A stretch of DNA of 64,000 bases from Roseateles_C aquae (GTDB lineage: Bacteria > Pseudomonadota > Gammaproteobacteria > Burkholderiales > Burkholderiaceae_C), in assembly GCF_032337115.1 (NCBI RefSeq), contig NZ_JAVXZY010000014.1:1-64000 (forward strand), written 5' to 3'. A model generated the notes under the pieces. That model ran no database searches and had not been told where the DNA came from. It saw nothing but the letters and a program-made list of their open reading frames with translations. Of the stretch, positions 8,933 to 16,711 are shown piece by piece. Both the position numbers and the translations under genes were made by a program. Positions within the stretch are counted from its first letter, which is position 1; each line of letters begins with the position of its first letter.

Positions 8933-9262
8933 ATGATGTCTGACCTGACTCTCGCGCTCGAATGCGACTCGGACGCCTCCAGCAGCCTCTCTGCGGCACT
9001 TGCAGAGGCCACGCACGCCAATGTCATCGAGGCAGAGAAGAATAGTCTCGACGGTTCGTTGCCGACCATTCTGCAGATTGTGCAGGTGGCATCCTCGATC
9101 GCCGCGATCGTGACACCTATCGTGACGAGCTACATCGCGAGCAAGAAGGTCAAGAAGATTAAGTTCGGCGACATCGAGATCGAGAACCCGACGCAAGAAC
9201 AGTGGGAACGCCTGTGGAGCGACTACCAGGCACGCGGCGTCGAGCCCGATAACAGAGGGTGA
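8933..9262 (+). CDS. Small single-helix protein, partner of downstream zinc peptidase
   Basis: The protein has 109 residues. A Ser/Ala/Glu-rich N-terminus is followed by a hydrophobic segment (about 46-69, ILQIVQVASSIAAIVTPIV), a basic stretch KKVKKIK and a short C-terminal domain (FGDIEIENPTQEQWERLW). The arrangement recalls EACC1-type small constant components of NTP-dependent conflict systems, but that is inference from pattern. A strong site, TGAGGAG, precedes ATG 8933 (a second ATG follows at once). Its stop overlaps the GTG start of the next gene by 4 bp (GTGA), so the two are translationally coupled. Confidence 0.7.
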   Translation: MMSDLTLALECDSDASSSLSAALAEATHANVIEAEKNSLDGSLPTILQIVQVASSIAAIVTPIVTSYIASKKVKKIKFGDIEIENPTQEQWERLWSDYQARGVEPDNRG

Positions 9263-10536
9263 ATGTGGCCAGCGCCACCTTGCGTCACCTCGTCGACCTG
9301 GCGCTCCCCAAGCCCTGCGAGTTCGGGGACGAGAATTTCGCCGGCGATCCGCTAGTGCGTGAGTTCTGTGATCGCTTGGCCCAGGCGCACGATCTCAATC
9401 TGCACTTCTTCGTGGCTTGGGCCTGTCCGCCAGATGTCACCATCGTTCGAAGCGCTGCGGGCAGCGCCATCATCCGTAGCGAACGCCTGGACACGCTGCT
9501 CATCGAGTACTTCAATCTTCAGAGCGTCCATTCGAAATGGTCGGACGACTTGGCCCGAGAGGTGACAACATCGGCCGTGCTGCGCTGGATGTCCGAATTG
9601 CTCATCGGATATCGCCACTCTGGCCTTGCGCTGCTTGCACAGCGTCTTCGACCGCCACTTCCGGGGCTTCGACTTACGAGTCCCTTTCGAGATCAAACAC
9701 TTGCCTCGGTACCGGAACTCGAGAGAGTTGCTCTTCAATGCGCTTGCCTCGCTCACGAAGTTGGACACATCCTTAATCCCCGGCGGCCAGGGGTCACCGT
9801 CGACGAAAGTGTGGATGGTCTTCCCTTGGCTGCACACATTGCCTGGGGAGACCAAGCGTGCGGCTATTCTGAAGAGACTCTCTCTGCCCTGCAACAACAC
9901 TGGCGGCAGCATCTCAACGGACCGGCGCTGCTTAGCGAAGTCGAGGCCGATCTTTTCGCGTTCTCGAGCGTGGTCGAGTTCTTGTGCAATGCGCTCTCAT
10001 ACACGTTGGAGGATTCCATTCGCGCAGCCCTCCGTGCTTTCGAAGCTCAACTATTCGTCTGCGCTTGCAAGAACACTTGTTCGCTGCTGACGACCAGCGT
10101 ACTTCGTGGCACGAGCAAGGGCGACTTCGTGATTGAGGATTACCTCGTAGGTGCTCAGTACCTAGCGCGCGCACGGGCGCTCGTGAGACGTGCCGGCATC
10201 GTCTGGGCGATTGCCGAGCAACCGGATGCATCACCTGGGACGAGAGACTTCAACTCATACGTGCGGCGGATCGATTCCATGATCGTCGCGGTTCAGCCGT
10301 TCACAGCGCTTGCGGCGGAGACGCTGACGCATCACGCTCACATGCTGTTCGAGCAGGCCCACTTCCTAAGCCAGCAGCGTGACGGCGCATGGCTTGCTGC
10401 GGAGATAGCCAACCTTGAGAACAGTTCGGATCTGCGCGTCGAGCTTTTCGAGATGCTCGTGGCGTTTGGCTGTCCCGGAAGCGTCAACGTAGTCGAGTAC
10501 CTCAGGAGCATGCAAATGTCCGCACAGGCGCTCTGA
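9259..10536 (+). CDS. Putative zinc metallopeptidase (HExxH) of a two-gene module
   Basis: The 425-aa protein contains AHEVGHIL with HExxH at 166-170. About 57 residues later comes SEVEADLFA (226-234), fitting the E-x-x-x-D third-ligand motif of gluzincin peptidases. The rest is helical and was not recognised. GTG start at 9259 overlaps the stop of the upstream small gene, so expression is coupled. No signal peptide is seen; the partner's hydrophobic helix could tether the pair to the membrane. A role in defence or in regulated proteolysis is inference from the island context and coupling. Confidence 0.7.
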   Translation: MNVASATLRHLVDLALPKPCEFGDENFAGDPLVREFCDRLAQAHDLNLHFFVAWACPPDVTIVRSAAGSAIIRSERLDTLLIEYFNLQSVHSKWSDDLAREVTTSAVLRWMSELLIGYRHSGLALLAQRLRPPLPGLRLTSPFRDQTLASVPELERVALQCACLAHEVGHILNPRRPGVTVDESVDGLPLAAHIAWGDQACGYSEETLSALQQHWRQHLNGPALLSEVEADLFAFSSVVEFLCNALSYTLEDSIRAALRAFEAQLFVCACKNTCSLLTTSVLRGTSKGDFVIEDYLVGAQYLARARALVRRAGIVWAIAEQPDASPGTRDFNSYVRRIDSMIVAVQPFTALAAETLTHHAHMLFEQAHFLSQQRDGAWLAAEIANLENSSDLRVELFEMLVAFGCPGSVNVVEYLRSMQMSAQAL

Positions 10537-10828
10537 ACCCGCGCCCGAGCGTTTTGGGTTGCCTCGGATCTATTCCAACGAGTATTACGTCTCAATGACC
10601 GTTGCTGTCGGTAGCAGGCATTGGATCGAGCAAGGCGGGTGAACGCAGTCAGCCTTGGACAGACATCGCGTTTGGGGTCGGCGGCTATGCAACGATAGGC
10701 GTCATTCGGCTTGACTCAGGCAATGACCGCTAGCGCTGCATTGCGGCCTTGACTGGCAGGATCGAGTGCTAGCGCGGCTCGCGAACCGGGAGCCAACATG
10801 TGGGATGTGTGCGGCGACAATGCCAGCC

Positions 10829-11731
10829 ATGAGCCGCACCTCCGCTTTCGACTGGGATGACCTGCGTATTGCACTCGCCATTGTGGAGAGCGGCACATTG
10901 TCCGGTGCTGCAGCCGCGCTGCATGTGAGCCATCCAACACTATCGCGCCGTCTGCAGCTGATGGAACGGCGCCTCGGAACGCGGTTGTTTGAGCGCACCC
11001 CGGGCGGCCTTCGGCCGACGGAGGCGGGAGAAGAGGTCAGGACGCTTGCGCTTCGTTTTCGAGACGAGATCGCCGGTCTTGAGCGCCGCGTCTGTGGGCG
11101 CGACGATGGCCATGACGGGCCGGTGCGTGTCACAGCCCCTGATGCTGTCTCCGAGTACCTGCTTCCCGATGTGCTGGCCGCTGTGTGCCGAACGCACGAT
11201 GGGTTGCGGCTTGAGCTTCATGTGTCCAACGATATCGTTTCGCTGGCGCGGCGCGAGGCCGACATTGCACTTCGCGTGACCCGAACACCACAAGAGACTT
11301 TGCGCGGACGCGAGGTCGGTACCGTTGCGATGGCGGTCTATGCACCGCGCCAATTGACCGAGGCGGGAGAGGCTTCGGCGCCGCCTACCCGCCTGCCATG
11401 GATCGGCTTCGACGCTGGCCTGGCGTGCAGTGCACCGGGAAGCTGGTTGGCGCGTAATGTCTCGCCCGACAACGTGCGGTTTCGCGCCAACACCCTGCTG
11501 GGCGCCGCGCAAGCCGCACGTGCGGGGATCGGCTGCGCCGTTCTGCCTTGCTTCGTCGGCGGCTCGATCCCAGAGCTCGTTCGCCTCGGTCCCCCGCTAG
11601 ACGAGCTGGCGCAGCCGCTATGGCTGCTGATGCATGAGGACGTCGCGCGCGTGCCGCGCATGCGCCGCGCAAGCGCGGCGCTGTCTGAAGAGATCGCGAG
11701 ATCGTCTCGGCTGATGTCAGGCCTCGACTGA
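10829..11731 (+). CDS. LysR-family transcriptional regulator
   Basis: The 300-aa regulator has an N-terminal winged helix (FDWDDLRIALAIVESGTLSG, then AAALHVSHPTLSRRL) and a C-terminal substrate-binding domain with GIGCAVLPCFVG. The chosen ATG (10829) begins at the usual position relative to the HTH; ATG 10820 would add three residues. Its 3' end overlaps the convergent GST gene by 15 bp. The target is unknown. The 290 bp before it (10537-10828) hold no gene that I can support. Confidence 0.82.
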   Translation: MSRTSAFDWDDLRIALAIVESGTLSGAAAALHVSHPTLSRRLQLMERRLGTRLFERTPGGLRPTEAGEEVRTLALRFRDEIAGLERRVCGRDDGHDGPVRVTAPDAVSEYLLPDVLAAVCRTHDGLRLELHVSNDIVSLARREADIALRVTRTPQETLRGREVGTVAMAVYAPRQLTEAGEASAPPTRLPWIGFDAGLACSAPGSWLARNVSPDNVRFRANTLLGAAQAARAGIGCAVLPCFVGGSIPELVRLGPPLDELAQPLWLLMHEDVARVPRMRRASAALSEEIARSSRLMSGLD

Positions 11732-12415
11732 GGTCGTGTCTGCGGCGGCTGCCGCGAGTCGAGCCATGTGGGAACCACGCCCGGCCAGATAACGCGTGAA
11801 GACCTGCCCGTAGTCGGGCACCACTGCCGTGCGCACGCTTGGCCGCTCTGCCAGATTGCGGCGATAGGCGGCAGTTGCCGGGAGCCCGTGAAGAAGGCGG
11901 AAGTCACCCAACTGGTCGAAGGTCTCCAGCAGCCGGAAGATCGGCGCAAACGCGGCGTCTACCAGACCGAAACGCTTGCCGCCGAAATACGGGCCCGCGC
12001 CCGCCAGCTGGCTCTCAAGCCGCGCAAAGCGTCCGGCAAGCTCCGACCGCTTGCGTTCGAACGTCGCCTCGTCCGGTGCCATGTAGAAGCCAAACACGTC
12101 TGCGATCACGGTCGAGGCAAACTCGGCCCACGCGCGGTGACGAGCGCGATCCAGGGCGTGGTCGGGCCACATCGGTGCCTGACCGACGGTTGCCTCTTCG
12201 ATGTACTCGCAGATGACGGTGGTCTCGAACACGGCCGTGTCGCCCACGCGCAGCAGCGGCACCTTGCCCAGTGGCGACAGTTGGATGAACCAATCTGGTT
12301 TTTTTGCAAGGTCTATATAGGTTCGCCTGGCTTCCAGGCCCTTCTCGGCAAGCTGGATCGCTGCCCGCTGCGTGTACGGGCAAAGGATGTTGCTGATGAG
12401 TTCAAAGTCGTGCAT
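11717..12415 (-). CDS. Glutathione S-transferase family protein
   Basis: The protein has 232 residues. The N-terminal thioredoxin-like domain has SNILCPYTQRAAIQLAEKG, with the Cys-Pro-Tyr pattern of omega/beta-type GSTs, and LGKVPLLRVG with the cis-Pro needed for glutathione binding, then FETTVICEYIEE. An all-helical C-terminal domain follows. Likely roles are glutathione-dependent detoxification or thiol reduction. ATG 12415 is preceded by AAGGA. It is convergent with and overlaps the LysR gene tail. Confidence 0.85.
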   Translation of the reverse strand: MHDFELISNILCPYTQRAAIQLAEKGLEARRTYIDLAKKPDWFIQLSPLGKVPLLRVGDTAVFETTVICEYIEEATVGQAPMWPDHALDRARHRAWAEFASTVIADVFGFYMAPDEATFERKRSELAGRFARLESQLAGAGPYFGGKRFGLVDAAFAPIFRLLETFDQLGDFRLLHGLPATAAYRRNLAERPSVRTAVVPDYGQVFTRYLAGRGSHMARLAAAAADTTSVEA

Positions 12416-12796
12416 GCCATTTCCTTGTGGAAGAGCACACGACGTTACGCACAGGCGGCAAGCGGCACCATCGAAAGCTTGTGCAGGCCGATGTGCAGGA
12501 ATTTGTAGGTGCTGGCGTGCACTCACCTGCGCTGACTGGATTCGGTGCCCTCCCTTGGTGCCGCCTGCATCTGCTCTCTCCAGCAGAAGCGGTCATACGG
12601 TGAACGAGGGCGACTGGCCGCCCCCAGCCTCGAACGGTCGCCTAAGAGGGGCGCAGAGCATTGTTTTCTGGCCTGCTGTTGAGGGCATCAAACCGATTCG
12701 CGGTCGGCACTGCGACTAAAGGCTCATCCACTGATTCGGCCTCCTGCTCTGGCTTACGATTCGAGGCCGCCATGTGGCGGCCTAACGTGGAAGAAC
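12416..12796. other. Gene-free spacer with a perfect hairpin
   Basis: No coding region can be supported here. At its end lies a palindrome, GGCCGCC-ATGT-GGCGGCC (12765-12782), 14 bp before the H-NS-like gene. It could be an operator, or a structure in the 5' leader of that gene. Confidence 0.45.
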
Positions 12797-13153
12797 ATGG
12801 CAGACGTTGATGTTGCGAAGCAATCCTATGCCGAGTTGATCTCGCTGAGGGCTAGGCTCGAGAAGGAGATTGAAGAGAAGCGAGATGAAGAGCTCAAAGT
12901 TTTAGCAGACGGCTATGCCAAGAAGCTGCAGGCCGCAGGATTCAGCGTAGAAGAAGGCATCAAGGCCATGCTTCCGTACACCGAGGCAAAGCTGCGCGGT
13001 AGCGCCGCTATATCGACGTCGCCTGCGCGTGTTCTCTATCGCGATCCCGCTAACCCTGAAAACACATGGAGCGGCCGCGGCCAGCCTGCTAGGTGGCTGA
13101 GCCAGTACATAGCCGCCGGCCGGCAGCGGGAGGAATTCCGGGTCGAGTCCTGA
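12797..13153 (+). CDS. H-NS-like nucleoid-associated protein
   Basis: The 118-aa protein has an N-terminal coiled coil (YAELISLRARLEKEIEEKRD). Its C-terminal H-NS DNA-binding motif reads YRDPANPENTWSGRGQPARW, matching the TWxGxGxxPxW AT-hook-like core of Burkholderiales H-NS/Bv3F proteins. It probably binds AT-rich foreign DNA and silences it. Its position inside an accessory island next to a phage-defence-type nuclease suggests an island-borne copy rather than the main chromosomal one. The preceding 12765-12782 hairpin may control it. Confidence 0.85.
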   Translation: MADVDVAKQSYAELISLRARLEKEIEEKRDEELKVLADGYAKKLQAAGFSVEEGIKAMLPYTEAKLRGSAAISTSPARVLYRDPANPENTWSGRGQPARWLSQYIAAGRQREEFRVES

Positions 13154-13728
13154 CGGGCGTAGGCAGTCACGTGGAGTTTAGTTTCTCGTTTCGCACTGCC
13201 ACTCGCTGACCGTGGCCTTTGAATTGGAATGGCTAGGCAGGAGCAACGGCGACAGGCGGTGCTTGCTGTGGCGCCGGAAGAAAAGGTTTGCAGCGATTGC
13301 TGCCAGTGGTCGCCGGCAAACGTTCTCACGCTGCCTGGCATCAAGCAGTCGTTGGGGGTGGCTATAGGGCGATGGCCGCAACGGCGGCTCTACGGAGCAC
13401 TGCGGTCGTAGGACTATTACGAGGCGGTCTTCGGGTCTCCAGTGAGCGTTTCTCTGCTGGTCGACCGCGCAGTTTCGACCCGGAGCGGTCGGACGCCGGC
13501 CGAGAGAGCAGACGCTCGGCAGCTCGCCGTCAAGGTCGGTGGCGGGGACGAGGCGGTTACGGTGGTGTGCATGCCCTCTTGGAAGCCATGCAAAATGCTT
13601 CCGCCCTAAGAGCCGTAGGTGGCGCGCAGGCGAATCTGGCTGTTTACCTTGGTCGCAGAAACCATCGGGCCAGCCCGTGCATCGCCATGTCCGAGTACGA
13701 GCAGTCCATCAAGAGGGGCGGAGAAACA
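13154..13728. other. 575-bp stretch without a supported gene
   Basis: An open frame runs through this stretch into the OLD nuclease gene (from 13288). Its translation is Arg/Ala-rich, low in complexity and unlike the nuclease N-terminus, and the real start with a ribosome-binding site is at 13729. The stretch probably holds promoter sequence and decayed DNA; I recognised no repeat or remnant. Confidence 0.4.
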
Positions 13729-15609
13729 ATGAAGATTCAGTCAGTTCGGATCAGGAATTTTCGCGCGTTGAATGACGTGACCATCCCCTTCGATTCCGTC
13801 ACGACGTTCATCGGGCCAAACGGCGCCGGCAAGTCAACAGTGCTTCGTGCACTTGACTGGTTTTTCAACGGTAAGCCTGGCTCTCTCACGGAGAAGGACT
13901 GTTCGTTCGGCGCGACTACCGAGAACATCGAGGTTCAGGTTGCCTTCACCGCTCTGACCGACAAGGACCGCGAAGCACTTGGCAAGTACGCGCCGGAAGG
14001 CGTTGCGACATTCACAGCATGGAAGCGTCGGTCGCCTGACGGCACTGAGGCACTTTCTGCGAATGCAAAAGGACTCCCGGAGTTCAATGCGATCAAGGCA
14101 GCAGGCAATGCGACAGCGAAGAAGGAGATGTACGCTGCGCTTCGCAGCAGCCGGGCGGAGTTAAATCTGCCGGCTGCCAACACTGGGGCAGCGGTGGAGC
14201 AGGCGATGACTGCCTGGGAGTCCTCACACACTGATCAGCTTGTCGATGCTCCAGAAGCGCTACAGACCAACTTCTTCGGTTTCAACAGCGGCGGCAAGAT
14301 GAGCGGCCTTTTCGACTTCGTCCTCGTCACCGCTGACCTGCGGGCAAGCGAGGAGTCGATTGACGGCAAGTCGAGCATCATTGGCCGAATCCTTGAGCGT
14401 TCGGTCGATCGCGCAGCCGCCGATGACGAGATCGAGAAGATCGTCGAGGAGTCGCGCGCCAAGCAGCAGCAAGTCTACGAAGCGAAGTTCAAGGCGCAGC
14501 TCGATGCGATTACGACGCAGCTGAATGAAGTCGTCAGTTCTTACTCCCCTGGTCGGGCGATCACGGTGTCTCCTGCTGAGGTAGAACTCAAGGCTGCTCG
14601 CACGACGTTCGATGTGACCGTGCTGGACGGAACAACCGCGACTCTCGTCGAGCGACAAGGGCATGGCTTTCAGCGCACGCTTCTGATCTCCGCGCTCCAG
14701 CTTTTGGCGCAGTCGGGCGCGGCCTCGGCGGAGGGCGTCATCTGCTTGGCGATCGAGGAACCAGAGCTCTTTCAGCACCCGATCCAGGCCCAGACCTTTG
14801 CAAAGGTGCTCCGGTCGCTTGCCGAAGACGCCGGCAAGCGCATCCAAGTGACCTACGCGACACACAGCCCGTACTTCCTTGAAGCTCGCCACTTCGATCA
14901 AGTCAGACGACTGACTCGATCGGCCGACAAGAAACCGGCGGTTGCCGTCCACTTTTCCACGGTCGACGGCGTGAAGGCGAAGCTCAGCGGGACGGTTGAT
15001 GCTGATCAAGTTGCCCGTCAACTGGACGGCATTGTCACGAATCGGCTCGCAGTCACGCTGTTCGCGGCGCGTGCGCTGCTGGTCGAAGGGGATACGGAGG
15101 CGGCAGTGTTCTACGGAATCGGCGATCGGGATTCCGTGGGCCGGCTCGAATCCCAGGGGCTGTCGATTGTCTCGGCGTGCGGCAAGGGAGGTATCCCGCT
15201 TGCTCATGCCATCCTTGTGAGCCTTGGGATTCCGACCTACGTCCTCTTCGACGGAGACAGTGGCTTCGAGGCGCGTGCCAAGACCGTAGGTAAGACTCAG
15301 AGCGTCATAGACAGTGAGCGCACGAAGTTCTCGACGGAAAACCGTCGGCTTTTGAAATATCTCGGCGAGGCCGAAGTTGATTTTCCGCCCGAACGGGTTG
15401 GCGATCGCGTAGCGACCCTGAGCGACCACCTTGAGAGCTACCTTGAGTCCAACTGGACGGAGTGGGTCACGTCCTGTGCGGCGATTGAGGCCGCTTCCGG
15501 AATCCAGCTCTCAAAGAATCAGTATGCCTACCGGACGGCGACGCTTGAGGCGAAGGGAGCTACCCCAGATCTTCTCAAGCAGATTCTGGCCAAGGCGGGA
15601 GGAGCATAG
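13729..15609 (+). CDS. OLD-family ATP-dependent endonuclease (AAA ATPase + TOPRIM)
   Basis: The 626-aa protein has the Walker A motif GPNGAGKS at 29-36, an ABC-like C-loop region near 310-325 (RQGHGFQRTLLIS), Walker B with ICLAIEEPELFQHP near 338-351 and the His switch YATHSPYF. The C-terminal TOPRIM nuclease has Glu453 (LVEGDTEAA) and FDGDSG (507-512). OLD nucleases, including GajA of Gabija, cut DNA in phage defence. ATG 13729 has GGGGCGGAG upstream. A second gene with its own ribosome-binding site starts 2 bp after the stop but is truncated, so this looks like a damaged two-gene system. Confidence 0.88.
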   Translation: MKIQSVRIRNFRALNDVTIPFDSVTTFIGPNGAGKSTVLRALDWFFNGKPGSLTEKDCSFGATTENIEVQVAFTALTDKDREALGKYAPEGVATFTAWKRRSPDGTEALSANAKGLPEFNAIKAAGNATAKKEMYAALRSSRAELNLPAANTGAAVEQAMTAWESSHTDQLVDAPEALQTNFFGFNSGGKMSGLFDFVLVTADLRASEESIDGKSSIIGRILERSVDRAAADDEIEKIVEESRAKQQQVYEAKFKAQLDAITTQLNEVVSSYSPGRAITVSPAEVELKAARTTFDVTVLDGTTATLVERQGHGFQRTLLISALQLLAQSGAASAEGVICLAIEEPELFQHPIQAQTFAKVLRSLAEDAGKRIQVTYATHSPYFLEARHFDQVRRLTRSADKKPAVAVHFSTVDGVKAKLSGTVDADQVARQLDGIVTNRLAVTLFAARALLVEGDTEAAVFYGIGDRDSVGRLESQGLSIVSACGKGGIPLAHAILVSLGIPTYVLFDGDSGFEARAKTVGKTQSVIDSERTKFSTENRRLLKYLGEAEVDFPPERVGDRVATLSDHLESYLESNWTEWVTSCAAIEAASGIQLSKNQYAYRTATLEAKGATPDLLKQILAKAGGA

Positions 15610-15611
15610 AC

Positions 15612-15653
15612 ATGCGCGAGATCAAAGACCCAGACGCAGCTGACCCGGGTTGA
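15612..15653 (+). pseudogene. Truncated partner gene after the OLD nuclease
   Basis: GGAGGAG is followed by ATG at 15612 and reads MREIKDPDAADPG then stop: only 13 codons. The spacing (2 bp after the nuclease stop) and the ribosome-binding site are those of an operon partner. In class 2 OLD (Gabija-like) systems that partner is a UvrD-like helicase, but too little is left to identify it. The sequence after 15653 shows no continuation in another frame that I recognise. The spacer to 15972 holds no supported gene. Confidence 0.45.
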
Positions 15654-15973
15654 TCGCCGCAGCCAGCGCAGACCGCCTGTGCTGGCCGTGGTGAGCAGGG
15701 AGTAGCCGAAGGTCGGCTATGCGACGTGCATGCGTGAGACTCCTCCTGGCCGGCAGTATGTTTTCACCGAGACCCACGGAATCAGGTTGGGATCTGAATT
15801 GGATCACCCAGCAAGCGGCAGCTTCATGGCGCCGCGGCCTATGGCCCCATCCGGCCAGGAGCTGCCATTCGCGGACGTCCGCTGACTAGCGCATCTGATC
15901 CGAGCAGTTGATCGGTCTGTCTGATTAAATGTTGGGCAGCATTCTCTAATGTAATGATCAGCGCATCACCAAG

Positions 15974-16460
15974 TTGAACGTCATGAGCAACATCAGTGCG
16001 GCTACGCTACGAGCCTGCCTTAAAGCGTTTCTGGGAGAGCAGGAATACCGCAGGTTCCTGGAAGCCGGCGCGGCGGATCCAATGAAGTTTTGGCAGGAAA
16101 GGTCATGGGAAAAGTTCGTAACAGAGCATCCCGAGATGGCCATGCGTTCGGATGAACGAGCGTCTGCGCTAGATGTGTGCCCGGCGCATGAAGCCCCGTT
16201 GATGGCTGGCTTTACGGATTCACCAGAAGGACATACCTTCATGAATACCCCCGAAATGCGGCACGTTTTTCCGTGTGCGCCCTTGATGCCTCTGCTCCCG
16301 GCTGGGGTGTATCGCGTCAAGTATTGCCAACAGTGCATTTCAGCCAAGGCTGAGTACTTCGCAAGTCGCAAGCAGCAGAATGGCGCGCGTGCATGACGTT
16401 CAACTTTTCATTTCAGAGGGCCTGTGCCAGCTATGCTGGCTGGTCCACTGAATTCAAACG
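15974..16460 (+). mobile_element. Integron-type gene cassette (one ORF plus attC)
   Basis: A 487-bp unit lies between two identical core sites GTTGAAC (15973-15979 and 16460-16466), each fitting GTTRRRY, cut between G and TT. It holds one gene in the cassette direction and ends in a structured attC. This is the layout of a mobile integron cassette. No integron integrase gene is present in the window, so the cassette is a lone or cluster-lacking-integrase (CALIN-like) insertion. Confidence 0.7.
15983..16396 (+). CDS. Cassette-encoded hypothetical protein with Cys pairs
   Basis: The protein has 137 residues and was not recognised. Cysteines and histidine in VCPAHEAPL and VKYCQQCISA suggest a split zinc-binding site. 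The start is ATG 15983 just inside the cassette, with no strong ribosome-binding site, as is common for cassette genes; a TTG at 15974 lies on the core site. The stop TGA is 1 bp from the attC R'' box. Function is unknown; many cassettes encode stress, toxin-antitoxin or defence functions. Confidence 0.65.
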   Translation: MSNISAATLRACLKAFLGEQEYRRFLEAGAADPMKFWQERSWEKFVTEHPEMAMRSDERASALDVCPAHEAPLMAGFTDSPEGHTFMNTPEMRHVFPCAPLMPLLPAGVYRVKYCQQCISAKAEYFASRKQQNGARA

Positions 16461-16466
16461 TTGAAC
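16398..16466 (+). repeat. attC recombination site
   Basis: R'' GTTCAAC (16398-16404, RYYYAAC) and R' GTTGAAC (16460-16466, GTTRRRY) are exact complements. Inside lie imperfectly complementary L'' (TTTCAG, 16411-16416) and L' (CTGAAT, 16448-16453) boxes, then a perfect inner hairpin GCCAGC-TAT-GCTGGC (16426-16440). Size (69 bp), box order and the inner hairpin match the folded bottom-strand substrate of integron integrases. From 16467 to the next gene no coding sequence is supported. Confidence 0.72.
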
Positions 16467-16711
16467 TGCTGCTTCGGCGCTGCGGGTTCGGCGTATCTGG
16501 AGACAGCAACGGGTCGATCTGCGACGGTCGCTGAACCCCGAAGCCATCACTGGGACACCGCGACCGCAGCCAGCAGCACCGAACGGCTGCTCTTACCGTC
16601 GGACCAGTCGCCCGGAGCCTGTGCCGGCGAGCACCTGGATGACCGGTGCTGGCTCATGATCAGCCGGCAGACGGGCGCCGCGCAATGTCCGAGATCGCTG
16701 CAAAGCCGCCC

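Noticed and set aside
13288..13728. In-frame 147-codon N-terminal extension of the OLD nuclease
   Set aside because: Composition is Arg/Ala-rich without domain character, and the ATG at 13729 has a good ribosome-binding site and begins the AAA domain exactly.
15622..15807. Minus-strand 61-codon frame downstream of the OLD nuclease
   Set aside because: It overlaps the truncated partner gene, has no ribosome-binding site, and no family is recognisable. It may be a transposase scrap but cannot be supported.
15931..15979. attI site at the left edge of the cassette
   Set aside because: Only the GTTRRRY core fits (GTTGGGC and GTTGAAC); no integrase gene is near and attI-specific direct repeats were not seen.
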